From the NCBI GenBank assembly GCA_000432575.1, contig HF996783.1, positions 1 through 16,967 of the forward strand: a stretch of DNA of 16,967 bases. Direction: 5' to 3'. The position numbers and the translations under genes were made by a program. This document shows, piece after piece, positions 1-6,877 of the stretch; the stretch's first letter is position 1; the number at the start of each line of letters is the position of its first letter. Below the pieces are notes generated by a model. That model saw nothing but the letters and a program-made list of their open reading frames with translations. It did not search any database and had not been told where the DNA came from. Source of the DNA: Clostridium sp. CAG:762 (GTDB taxonomy: Bacteria > Bacillota_I > Bacilli_A > RF39 > UBA660).

Positions 1-201
1 GATAATTCGTATCAAGATTTAATACAAATAATTCACTATATTGTTCCAAGAATAGTAAAAAGAAAATTTAAAGATGAAAATGACAATTTAATTGAAAATA
101 AATATGGTTATTTTAAAAATGCTATAGAGAGTAACATTCGTAAATTAAATACAAATATTGAAAATTTGTGGGGAGAGGATGAATATAATCTATGGTATTG
201 A
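1..201 (+). CDS. 3' end of an unidentified protein, possibly replication-initiator or DnaD-like
   Basis: Frame 1 is open from the window edge to a TGA at 199-201 and gives 66 residues of a C-terminus; the start is outside the window. The piece is charged and probably helical, with YGYFKNAIESNIRKL near its middle and a Trp/Tyr-rich end. Segments of the type 'xGYFxxAIxxNI' are common near the C-termini of Firmicutes DnaD-like and RepA-like initiators of plasmids and integrative elements, which would suit an element, but this is an impression from memory and not a domain match. No terminator with a GC stem follows it before the next promoter at 289. Confidence 0.5.
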   Translation, partial: DNSYQDLIQIIHYIVPRIVKRKFKDENDNLIENKYGYFKNAIESNIRKLNTNIENLWGEDEYNLWY

Positions 202-288
202 TATTTTAAAATTTATTAAGTAAAAGTGTATATTAAATTAATATGTTTTCCATAATACAATATATTCCACATTTTTTGTAAAAACATA

Positions 289-317
289 TTGACAAATATG
301 TAAAAATCGTTTAAAAT
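289..317 (+). promoter_or_regulatory. Promoter of the sugar operon
   Basis: TTGACA at 289-294, a 17-base spacer and TAAAAT at 312-317 match a sigma-A promoter almost perfectly. Transcription should start near 324, giving a leader of about 135 nt before the first full gene at 460. It is the only strong promoter found before the eight closely packed genes up to 6597. Confidence 0.8.
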
Positions 318-343
318 ATAGTGCAAATGCAAGGGGGTAAACT

Positions 344-373
344 ATGAGTTTATCAAAAAAACTAGTAATGTGA
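344..373 (+). CDS. Nine-residue leader peptide MSLSKKLVM
   Basis: A short ORF starts with ATG at 344 and stops with TGA at 371-373. A strong ribosome site (AGGGGG, 332-337) lies six bases before it, and the promoter is just upstream. The peptide is too short to be an enzyme. Its position before a hairpin (about 374-395) and an intrinsic terminator (403-439) is that of a leader peptide whose translation could decide whether transcription continues into the sugar operon. There is no run of a single amino acid that would point to amino-acid attenuation, so the signal is unknown. It could also be a ribosome-loading site without a sensing role. Confidence 0.5.
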   Translation: MSLSKKLVM

Positions 374-402
374 TTATTTTTCAAAGTGAAAATAAATTTC
401 TT

Positions 403-439
403 GAGGGCAAAAACATATAGGCGTTTTGCCCTCTTTTTT
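403..439 (+). terminator. Intrinsic terminator inside the operon leader (attenuator)
   Basis: GAGGGCAAAAAC (403-414) pairs with GTTTTGCCCTC (423-433), with one bulged A and an 8-base loop, and is followed by six T (434-439). It lies after the promoter and leader ORF and before the ribosome site (AAGGAG, 447-452) of the first operon gene, so it would stop most transcripts unless it is bypassed. A second, AT-rich hairpin at 374-395 (TTATTTTTCA / TGAAAATAA) sits directly upstream. Confidence 0.8.
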
Positions 440-459
440 AAAAGATAAGGAGAGACAGT

Positions 460-948
460 ATGAACAATATAAGATTATTTTTGTCTGATTGCGATGGTGT
501 TCTAACTGATGCAGGCATGTATTATTTTGAATCAGGAGATGAAGCAAAAAAGTTTAATACACGGGATGGTATGGCATTTAAGTTACTAAAGGAACAAAAT
601 ATTAAAATTGGTATAATAACAGGTGAAAAATCAAAGATAGTTAAAAATCGCGGAAAAAAACTTAAAATGGATTATATTTTTATGAATGCCAAAAATAAAG
701 TTTTAATTATAGAAAAATTATTAAAACAATTAAATCTTACTTACAATAATGTTGCATATATTGGTGATGATATTAATGATTTAGAACTATTGAAAAAGGT
801 TGGATTCAGTGCATGTCCGTTAGACGCTGAAGATATTATTAAGAAAAATGTAATGTATATATCAGAAAAAAAAGGAGGATCTGGTGTGGTACGAGATGTA
901 TATAATAAATATTTCAATAATGTAGAAGGTGGAAAAAATGAACAATGA
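460..948 (+). CDS. KdsC-like HAD phosphatase, probable nonulosonate-9-phosphate phosphatase
   Basis: This 162-residue protein has the complete short KdsC-type HAD fold without a cap domain. The nucleophile/acid pair is D10 and D12 in SDCDGVLTD, motif II is T54 in IITGEKS, Lys79/80 fits motif III, and GDDINDLELL (102-111) is the acidic motif IV. KdsC removes phosphate from Kdo-8-phosphate. Close relatives beside NeuB/NeuA genes, such as the Bacteroides KDN pathway, act on sialic acid- or KDN-9-phosphate. Since NeuB- and NeuA-type genes follow in the same operon and no Kdo genes are seen, the second role is inferred. The start is fixed by AAGGAG seven bases upstream. The 3' end overlaps the next gene by 11 bases. 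Confidence 0.82.
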   Translation: MNNIRLFLSDCDGVLTDAGMYYFESGDEAKKFNTRDGMAFKLLKEQNIKIGIITGEKSKIVKNRGKKLKMDYIFMNAKNKVLIIEKLLKQLNLTYNNVAYIGDDINDLELLKKVGFSACPLDAEDIIKKNVMYISEKKGGSGVVRDVYNKYFNNVEGGKNEQ

Positions 949-1474
949 TTTAATTAGTTTGTTTGATATTCCAAAAATCAAGGTTAGTGTTGATACATTT
1001 TGGTTTTTTAAACACTGTATGAAAGATAATTATTTTAATGCTCATATAATGATAAGAATGTTAGCAATAGATTGTTACTACGGAAAAAATGACTATGGTT
1101 GGGATTGGTATAATAAAATGCAATTAACTAGAGTGGCGGATAATCCATTAATTCCAAAAAGAATGGCTAGACATGAAAAAGAGTTTAAAAAATTAATAAA
1201 AAGTTTTGAAGAAAATGGATTTATAGAAGAATACCCATTGGTAGTAAACAAAGAGATGTTATTTATAGATGGAGCACATCGTTTGGCACTTGCTTTATAT
1301 TTTGGTATTGAAAGAGTTACAATAACTGTAGACAAAGATTATTATTTTATTGATAGTAGAGATTTTTCGTTTGACTGGTTTGAAAAAAAACAAATGGGTT
1401 ATATGAAAACTGAAGCATTAAGAAAATATAATGAAATTTGTGAATTTTATGGAGGTAAACAAAATGAATTATAA
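938..1474 (+). CDS. ParB/sulfiredoxin-fold protein of the sugar operon
   Basis: A 178-residue protein. The middle part matches the ParB/Srx nuclease-like core: a helix ending in FEENGF, then a strand (YPLVV) and FIDGAHRLALALYFG, with the DGxHR signature at residues 111-115, followed by ITV. It lacks the DNA-binding HTH of true ParB partition proteins, so chromosome partition is unlikely. Known members of this fold include nucleotide-dependent kinases such as archaeal SerK, and ParB-like proteins are often found in polysaccharide loci. ATG 938 is chosen over GTG 929 because AGGTGG lies five bases before it. Overlaps of 11 bases with both neighbours imply translational coupling and a role in the same pathway. 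The actual reaction is unknown. Confidence 0.62.
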   Translation: MNNDLISLFDIPKIKVSVDTFWFFKHCMKDNYFNAHIMIRMLAIDCYYGKNDYGWDWYNKMQLTRVADNPLIPKRMARHEKEFKKLIKSFEENGFIEEYPLVVNKEMLFIDGAHRLALALYFGIERVTITVDKDYYFIDSRDFSFDWFEKKQMGYMKTEALRKYNEICEFYGGKQNEL

Positions 1475-2330
1475 AAGACCAATTTTTATTGCTGAATTAT
1501 GTTGTAATCATATGGGAAGCGTGGATTTAGCAAAATTAATGATAGATTTAGCAAAAAAATCTGGTGTTGATATTGTTAAATTTCAAAAAAGAGATATACA
1601 CACTTGGGAAAAAAGAAAACCTAATATTTATAATTCCCCGCATCCAAATGTTAATGAAGCTTTTGGAAAAACATATAAAGAACATAGAAAATTTTTAGAA
1701 TTTTCCTTTTCCGAACATAAGGAATTAAAAAAATATTGTGATGATAAAAAGATAGGATATAGCGCTTCAGTTTGGGATATTAAATCTGCCAAACAAATAT
1801 GTTCTCTAAATCCCAAAATGATAAAAGTTGCATCACCATGTAATTCTAACTATGAAATGTTAGAATGGCTATGTGATAATTATAGTGGGGAAATTCATGT
1901 TTCATTGGGAATGACAAGTAAAGAAGATATTGACAAAATAGTGAAATTTTTTATTAATAAAAATAGAGCAAAAGATTTATATTTATATACTTGCACTTCT
2001 GGTTATCCTGTACAATATGAAGATATGTGTATATTAGAAATTAATAATTTAATAAAAAAATATGGTAAAGTAATTAAAGGTATTGGATTTTCTGGGCATC
2101 ATATAGGAACTGCTGTAGATATTTCAGCATATACATTAGGTGCAACTGTAATAGAAAGACATTTCACATTAGATAAAAGTTTAAAAGGAACGGATCAGAA
2201 AGTCGCTTTAACAAAGGAAGAATTTGAAGAATTAATATTAAATATTGATAATGTTAGAAAAGCACTTTCATATAAAAATAAAGATGTATTAGATGTAGAG
2301 ATTAAAAATAAGGAGAAGTTAAAATGGTAA
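1464..2330 (+). CDS. NeuB-type nonulosonate (sialic acid or KDN-like) synthase, short form
   Basis: This 288-residue TIM-barrel synthase condenses phosphoenolpyruvate with a six-carbon sugar (or its 6-phosphate) to give a nine-carbon 3-deoxy acid. Family motifs in order: IAELCCNHMGS near the N-terminus, VDIVKFQKR, KMIKVASPCNSN, LGMT (in place of STGMS), YTCTSGYPV, GFSGHHIG (in place of GYSDHT.G), and IERHFTLDKSLKGTDQ. The protein ends soon after the barrel, so the C-terminal SAF/antifreeze-like domain present in typical NeuB of about 340 residues is missing. ATG 1464 is preferred because GGAGGT is seven bases upstream; the longer form from 1431 would add residues that only overlap the previous gene. 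The phosphatase upstream suggests the product is a 9-phosphate. Confidence 0.88.
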   Translation: MNYKRPIFIAELCCNHMGSVDLAKLMIDLAKKSGVDIVKFQKRDIHTWEKRKPNIYNSPHPNVNEAFGKTYKEHRKFLEFSFSEHKELKKYCDDKKIGYSASVWDIKSAKQICSLNPKMIKVASPCNSNYEMLEWLCDNYSGEIHVSLGMTSKEDIDKIVKFFINKNRAKDLYLYTCTSGYPVQYEDMCILEINNLIKKYGKVIKGIGFSGHHIGTAVDISAYTLGATVIERHFTLDKSLKGTDQKVALTKEEFEELILNIDNVRKALSYKNKDVLDVEIKNKEKLKW

Positions 2331-3007
2331 AGTATAATTATGTTGTTATGATTCCTGCTAGAGGTGGTAGTAAATCAATCCCTTTAAAAAATATAAAAGA
2401 AATAGCGGGACAACCTTTAATTTACTGGTCATTAGATGCGGCAGTAAATAGTAAATATGTTGATAAAGTATTTGTATCAACAGATTCAGAAGAAATAAAA
2501 AAAGTTGTTTTACAGTATAATAAATTAAATAAAGAAAAAATTGAAGTAATTGATAGAAGTGAAGAATGTTCCACTGATACTGCAACTACAGAGTCAGTTA
2601 TGCTTGATTTTTCAAAAAGAGTAGATTATACAAATTTAATTTTAATTCAATGTACTAATCCTATGATAACAACGAAAGATATTGATGGGGCTATAGCAGT
2701 ACATCCAAAATTTGATAGCGTTTTATCAACAGTAGTTCAAAAAAGATTTTATTGGAAGTTTAATAATGATGGAAGTATTAGTGAAATTGAACACGATATA
2801 AAGAAAAGACCTAGAAGACAAGATTGGGATGGTGTTTTAGCAGAAAATGGGTCAATATATATTATTTCAAAAGAAAATTTACTTAAAGGTCAATGTAGAC
2901 TTTATGGAAGAATTGGAACATATATAATGCCTGATAGTAGTTATTATGAAATTGATGAGGACATAGATTGGATAATAATAGAAAAATTATTAAAAAATAA
3001 AAAATAA
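2324..3007 (+). CDS. NeuA-type acylneuraminate (CMP-nonulosonate) cytidylyltransferase
   Basis: A 227-residue nucleotidyltransferase that uses CTP to activate a nonulosonic acid to its CMP form, the donor for glycosyltransfer. The N-terminus has the CMP-sugar synthetase P-loop-like motif IPARGGSKSIPLKN (10-23), then GQPLIYWSLDAA, VFVSTDSEEI, an Asp/Thr region (STDTATTESVML) and QCTNP, followed by the later RRQDW and AENGSIYI segments typical of the family. Length is normal for the single-domain form. It overlaps the synthase gene by seven bases and has AGGAG eight to nine bases before ATG 2324, so both enzymes are made together. The substrate (Neu5Ac, KDN, legionaminate or another) cannot be read from sequence. 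Confidence 0.88.
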   Translation: MVKYNYVVMIPARGGSKSIPLKNIKEIAGQPLIYWSLDAAVNSKYVDKVFVSTDSEEIKKVVLQYNKLNKEKIEVIDRSEECSTDTATTESVMLDFSKRVDYTNLILIQCTNPMITTKDIDGAIAVHPKFDSVLSTVVQKRFYWKFNNDGSISEIEHDIKKRPRRQDWDGVLAENGSIYIISKENLLKGQCRLYGRIGTYIMPDSSYYEIDEDIDWIIIEKLLKNKK

Positions 3008-3035
3008 AAGTTTAAGAATATTGGAGGATTAAAAA

Positions 3036-3551
3036 ATGTTAAGCGTTGGAATAATTTGGAATTCTTCGCAAAAATATGCCAATGACATAATTAGTGATTT
3101 AAAGAAAAGTGTTGATGTTTTGGATTTTTTTGAAGTGGATTTTGGAGAAAAATATTATTCATTTGTAAAAAGTATTTATGAAAAAGAACAAATGGAAGAT
3201 TGGAAAATTGCAAATAAAATACTACACATGCAATATACTGATGATAATAAGATAACTATAATATTCTTTGACTTTGATGAGAACGAAATAAGGTTTCATC
3301 CTAAAAAAAATAAAAATGTTTTTTCAAAGTTAGAGGATAGTAAAATGTATATTCGTGAAAAATATAAAAATCTTGTGAATAATTATACTTTTGATATAGT
3401 TTTTCACGCTACGGATAATTTAGAAGAATTGAAAAATTGTTTAGAAGTAATTAGAGAATATATAAATCAAATAAAATTAAATGAAGATAATACAATTATT
3501 CAAGGAAGAGTGTTAAAATACAAAAAAAGTTTAGGTGGAAAAAATGAATAG
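3036..3551 (+). CDS. Unrecognised 171-residue protein of the sugar operon
   Basis: The gene starts at ATG 3036 behind TTGGAGGA. The protein begins with a strand-like MLSVGIIWNSSQKY and has FFEVDFGEKYYSFVKSIY, a basic patch RFHPKKNKNV in the middle, IREKYKN, and then FDIVFHATDNLEELKNCLE near the C-terminus. From memory, an 'IIWP... then H.TDN.EE' pattern recurs in poorly characterised proteins of capsule and lipopolysaccharide loci, but I cannot name a family or reaction. There is no signal peptide or membrane segment, so it is probably cytoplasmic. It lies 28 bases after the CMP-synthetase gene and overlaps the radical SAM gene by eight bases, which ties it to this pathway. Confidence 0.75.
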   Translation: MLSVGIIWNSSQKYANDIISDLKKSVDVLDFFEVDFGEKYYSFVKSIYEKEQMEDWKIANKILHMQYTDDNKITIIFFDFDENEIRFHPKKNKNVFSKLEDSKMYIREKYKNLVNNYTFDIVFHATDNLEELKNCLEVIREYINQIKLNEDNTIIQGRVLKYKKSLGGKNE

Positions 3552-4569
3552 TTTGAATGATAGATTATTAGAAATCTCAAAATTAGAAAAATATGAATTA
3601 TACCCGCCGTTTCCTAAAAAAAATCTTCTTATTGAAGTAACTAATAAGTGTAATAGTAATTGTATTTTTTGCGCTAATAGTAAAATGAAAAGAAAGCGAA
3701 AATATATAGATCCTGCATTATTAGAAAAAATTTTAAAAGAAGCATTTGAACTTGGTATGATTGAAGTAGGTTTTTATACTACGGGGGAGTCTTTGTTAGA
3801 TAATAATTTATCAAAATATATAAAACTTGCTAAAAATATTGGATATAAATATATTTATATAACAACTAATGCTATCTTATTAAATAATAGAAAAATTAAA
3901 GAGTTAGTAGATGCGGGTATAGATAGTATAAAATTATCTATTAATGCAATAAATAAAAAAGATTATGAATTTATTCATGGAGTTAATTATTTTGATATAG
4001 TTATATCCAACTTAAAATCTTTATATAATTATAGAAAAAATGAAAAATTACAATTCAAAATATATGTTTCATATATCGCAACTAGATATACAGATTATTC
4101 GGTTGCAAAAATAAAAGCATTTTTTGCTGATTATTGTGATGAAGTGGCTGTTGTTAATGTACGAAACCAGAGTGGTTTAATGCCTGAAATTAATAAATAT
4201 TTATCTTGTGAGAAACAAAAAAACAAAATAAAAGCCGAAAGAATCTTGCCTTGTCATTATGTTTTTAATACTGTTAATGTCAGTTGTGAAGGTTATTTGA
4301 CAGCATGTTGTACAGATTTTGAAAATTATCTAGTATATGCTGATTTGAACAAGGAAACATTGAAAGATAGTTGGCATAATGAAGTTATTACAGAATTAAG
4401 AAGACAACATTTAAATAAAAAATTAGAAGAAAATTTATGTAATAATTGTATTTATTCTAGTGAAAGTTTGCCAATACCTTTAAATGAAAGTTTGTGTACT
4501 GCTATGACGAAAGAAGTTTTTGATAGCAAAAAAACATTGAATAGAATAGAAAAATATACTAATTTATGA
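3544..4569 (+). CDS. Radical SAM enzyme with SPASM-like C-terminal cysteine region
   Basis: A 341-residue protein. EVTNKCNSNCIFC holds the CxxxCxxC motif (C36, C40, C43) that binds the [4Fe-4S] cluster for S-adenosylmethionine cleavage. It is followed by YTTGESLL (a GGE-like motif), YIYITTNAILL and DSIKLSINA, all typical of the radical SAM barrel. The C-terminus has further cysteines (CHYVF, SCEGYLTACC, LCNNCIY) and the DLNKETLKDSWHNE stretch expected of a SPASM/Twitch domain carrying auxiliary clusters. SPASM enzymes modify peptides or sugars; in a nonulosonate operon, dehydrogenation, epimerisation or deamination of the sugar is an inference. ATG 3544, with AGGTGG five bases before it, is chosen over GTG 3535. 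Confidence 0.85.
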   Translation: MNSLNDRLLEISKLEKYELYPPFPKKNLLIEVTNKCNSNCIFCANSKMKRKRKYIDPALLEKILKEAFELGMIEVGFYTTGESLLDNNLSKYIKLAKNIGYKYIYITTNAILLNNRKIKELVDAGIDSIKLSINAINKKDYEFIHGVNYFDIVISNLKSLYNYRKNEKLQFKIYVSYIATRYTDYSVAKIKAFFADYCDEVAVVNVRNQSGLMPEINKYLSCEKQKNKIKAERILPCHYVFNTVNVSCEGYLTACCTDFENYLVYADLNKETLKDSWHNEVITELRRQHLNKKLEENLCNNCIYSSESLPIPLNESLCTAMTKEVFDSKKTLNRIEKYTNL

Positions 4570-4598
4570 TATAATAAAAAAAGAAAGTAGGAGATAAA

Positions 4599-5144
4599 AT
4601 GGAATTAGTTGATGTTTATAATGAAAGACATGAAAAATTAAATTATTCTAAAGGAAGAAAAGAGTTAAATGATGGAGAATATAGATTATCTTGTTTTATT
4701 TGGGTAATAAATGATAAAAATGAAATATTACTTCAACAAAGATTGGCAACTGCTAAAAAAATGCCAAATATGTGGGGTACAACAGCAGGAGGAGCCCAAA
4801 AAGGAGATTCTAGTTTAACTGGTGCAATGAGAGAATTAAAAGAAGAATTGGGAATAGATGCTAGAAAAGAGGAAATGGTATTTATAGGATCATATAAAAG
4901 AATAAATGATTTTGTAGAAGTTTGGTTATGTAAAAAAAATATTGAAGTTAATGCATTAATTTTGGAACCAAGTGAAGTACAAGATGCAAGATGGTTTTCT
5001 ATAGATGAATTCAAAAGAATGATAGTAGACGGAAAGGGTATAGATTCAGGTTTCAAAATATTTGAAATGTATTATGATAATTTTTACAATAAACATTATG
5101 AATTGGTTGACGGAAAACCTGTTTTAGTAAATAATGAAAAATAA
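4599..5144 (+). CDS. Nudix hydrolase
   Basis: A 181-residue protein with a clear Nudix box at 64-86 (GGAQKGD, seven residues, then RELKEELGI). The first glutamate of the consensus is Asp70, while the catalytic REUxEExGU part is intact. The N-terminal pattern (VDVYNERHEKL, LQQRLATAKKMPNMWGTT) resembles Nudix proteins of the isopentenyl-diphosphate-isomerase/YfcD type. Such enzymes hydrolyse or isomerise diphosphate compounds; the substrate here is unknown and could be a nucleotide sugar or a lipid diphosphate. It has its own ribosome site (TAGGAGA) after a 29-base gap, and its 3' end overlaps the transferase gene by 11 bases. Confidence 0.82.
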   Translation: MELVDVYNERHEKLNYSKGRKELNDGEYRLSCFIWVINDKNEILLQQRLATAKKMPNMWGTTAGGAQKGDSSLTGAMRELKEELGIDARKEEMVFIGSYKRINDFVEVWLCKKNIEVNALILEPSEVQDARWFSIDEFKRMIVDGKGIDSGFKIFEMYYDNFYNKHYELVDGKPVLVNNEK

Positions 5145-6597
5145 TTTTTTTGATAAATTTACGAAATATGAATTAGATAACCATCTTTTTGATATTAAAT
5201 TTAAAGATATTAATATATGGGAAATTATGAGAACGTATATTTATATTGAAATAGAGCAAATAATGAATAGTTTGCAACCTTTATTTCCAACAAGCACAGA
5301 GAAGAAACGAAAACAATTTTCAATTAAAATTTTAATAAATAGTTTGAAGATATTTTTTGTGAAAAATAAAGATTTAATATTTTTAAATAATCCTAGAAGA
5401 GTTAAACAAAAAAATGGTAAATATTATTGTAAATATACTGATCCTTTTATTGAAATAGTAAAAGGAAGGTATAGCTATATTACTTTAGAAGATCCATATT
5501 GGTCTTTATCGCCATCTAATACTTCGTCTCATTTTTTACCTGTTGAAACACAAAGTATTTGTTTTTTAGATGCAATGGAATACATGTTTAGATTCAAAAA
5601 ATATTTTTTTAAAAAATATAATAAAAAGGAATATAAAAAATTGCAAAATATATTAACTCAAATAAGAGTAAAAATTGAAAATGAATTTCAATGCGACTTA
5701 TCTAATATATTTAGTGTTGCCGAAGATAAAGTATTATATATGGTTTTATTAAAAACAAATTATGAGAAAATAATTAATAGATTAAAACCTAAAGCAATTT
5801 TGGAATTTTATGATGCTTTTCCATCTAAAATATTAATAAATAAAATTGCAAAAGATAATAATATTCCAATAATAGAAATTCAACATGGTGTTGTTACTCG
5901 TTATAATCCAATATTTTTAAAATATAAAGATGTAAACAGAAAATATTATTGTACACCTGATTATGTTTTTTCATATGGAAAAAAATTATTAAATTGTAAA
6001 AATATGCCTATTGCAAAAAATAGTATTTATTATATAGGAAATGTATATTTAAATTCAAAAAAGAAAGGATATGAAAAATTATTTTTAAAAAGTAATAAAA
6101 AAAATATTTTATTTATTTCACAATCTAATTTAGGAAAATATATAAGTGAATTTGCATCAGAGTTAGCAAATTTATTGAGTGATAGTCCAGAATATCATAT
6201 TATATATAAAATGCATCCATATGAAATTGGTGCAACATACGATTGTCTAAATAAAACTAATATAACTATAATTAATGATAGAGAAAATGATTTGTACTAT
6301 TATCAATCAATATCTATAGCACAGGTTGGTATTTATAGTACTGGAATTTATGAAGGGTTGATATTTGATTTACCGACATATATCATTAATAATGATTATG
6401 GAACTAGTGAGATTAAAGAAATACTAGGTAACGAAAAAGGAATTTATTATATTAATGATGCAAAAGATGTAGTTGATTTATTGCCAAAAAATAAAAAAAT
6501 AAATATTTCAAATAAATATTGGCAGAACATTAAAAATGATAAAATTGTAGAATTGTTATCATCTATAGTTGATGCTAGAAAACAATGTAAAAAATAA
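5134..6597 (+). CDS. Putative GT-B-like glycosyltransferase, possible nonulosonate transferase
   Basis: A 487-residue protein without signal peptide or clear membrane helix. The C-terminal half looks like the capsule-type GT-B fold seen in KpsC/KpsS, CDP-glycerol and some sialyltransferase families: PIIEIQHGVV with QHG at 250-252, PDYVFSYGKKL, an IGNVY segment, KMHPYE (359-364), and STGIYEGLIFDLPTYI (402-417), where Ser-Thr-Gly and Glu407 fit the nucleotide-binding end. The N-terminal third is unlike anything I recognise. As the last gene of an operon that makes a CMP-sugar, it probably transfers that sugar to a surface glycan. ATG 5134 lies within the Nudix gene with no good Shine-Dalgarno site, so translation is likely coupled. 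Acceptor and linkage are unknown. Confidence 0.68.
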   Translation: MKNNFFDKFTKYELDNHLFDIKFKDINIWEIMRTYIYIEIEQIMNSLQPLFPTSTEKKRKQFSIKILINSLKIFFVKNKDLIFLNNPRRVKQKNGKYYCKYTDPFIEIVKGRYSYITLEDPYWSLSPSNTSSHFLPVETQSICFLDAMEYMFRFKKYFFKKYNKKEYKKLQNILTQIRVKIENEFQCDLSNIFSVAEDKVLYMVLLKTNYEKIINRLKPKAILEFYDAFPSKILINKIAKDNNIPIIEIQHGVVTRYNPIFLKYKDVNRKYYCTPDYVFSYGKKLLNCKNMPIAKNSIYYIGNVYLNSKKKGYEKLFLKSNKKNILFISQSNLGKYISEFASELANLLSDSPEYHIIYKMHPYEIGATYDCLNKTNITIINDRENDLYYYQSISIAQVGIYSTGIYEGLIFDLPTYIINNDYGTSEIKEILGNEKGIYYINDAKDVVDLLPKNKKINISNKYWQNIKNDKIVELLSSIVDARKQCKK

Positions 6598-6697
6598 AAA
6601 TAACTAATATTTTATATATATTTAATAAATAGTAATTTTTTAAAGTTAAATAGTTGGATGGCAATTTTTATAATTCAATATTTTCAATATTTTCAAG

Positions 6698-6735
6698 TTG
6701 ACAAAACGATTGAATTATGGTGCAATATGTTGCAC
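6698..6735 (+). promoter_or_regulatory. Candidate promoter with operator palindrome upstream of the HelD-like gene
   Basis: TTGACA (6698-6703), a 17-base spacer and TGCAAT (6721-6726) preceded by TG at 6718-6719 form an extended -10 promoter. The perfect inverted repeat GTGCAA-TATG-TTGCAC (6720-6735) covers the -10 and the start point, as expected of a repressor operator. Seen in sequence; the function is inferred. Confidence 0.5.
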
Positions 6736-6741
6736 ATTTAG

Positions 6742-6767
6742 TTCATAAATAAATTTTTATTTATGAA
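6742..6767. repeat. 26-base perfect palindrome before a second -10-like box
   Basis: TTCATAAATAAA (6742-6753) and TTTATTTATGAA (6756-6767) are perfect 12-base inverted arms with two bases between them. A TATAAT box follows at 6791-6796, with only a weak -35 overlapping the right arm. It has no GC stem and no T-run, so an operator is more likely than a terminator. The rest of the 280-base gap 6598-6877 holds only AT-rich DNA and no credible gene. Confidence 0.45.
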
Positions 6768-6877
6768 GACAGTAAAGATTTATATTCTATTATAATTTAT
6801 GAATTTTATAAAAATTATTTTTAAGTCAAGTATGCATTAATAATTATATTAATAACTTAAAATAAGGGGGGATTTTT

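Noticed and set aside
929..937. GTG 929 as start of the ParB-fold gene, and likewise GTG 3535 for the radical SAM gene
   Set aside because: In both cases the GTG is part of the Shine-Dalgarno sequence AGGTGG for the ATG nine bases later.
1431..1463. Longer NeuB form beginning at 1431
   Set aside because: GGAGGT at 1451-1456 serves ATG 1464, and the additional residues have no family similarity.
6764..6830. Short ORFs before the HelD-like gene (for example ATG 6764)
   Set aside because: They have no ribosome site, are about 10 codons long, and overlap the palindrome and -10 elements.
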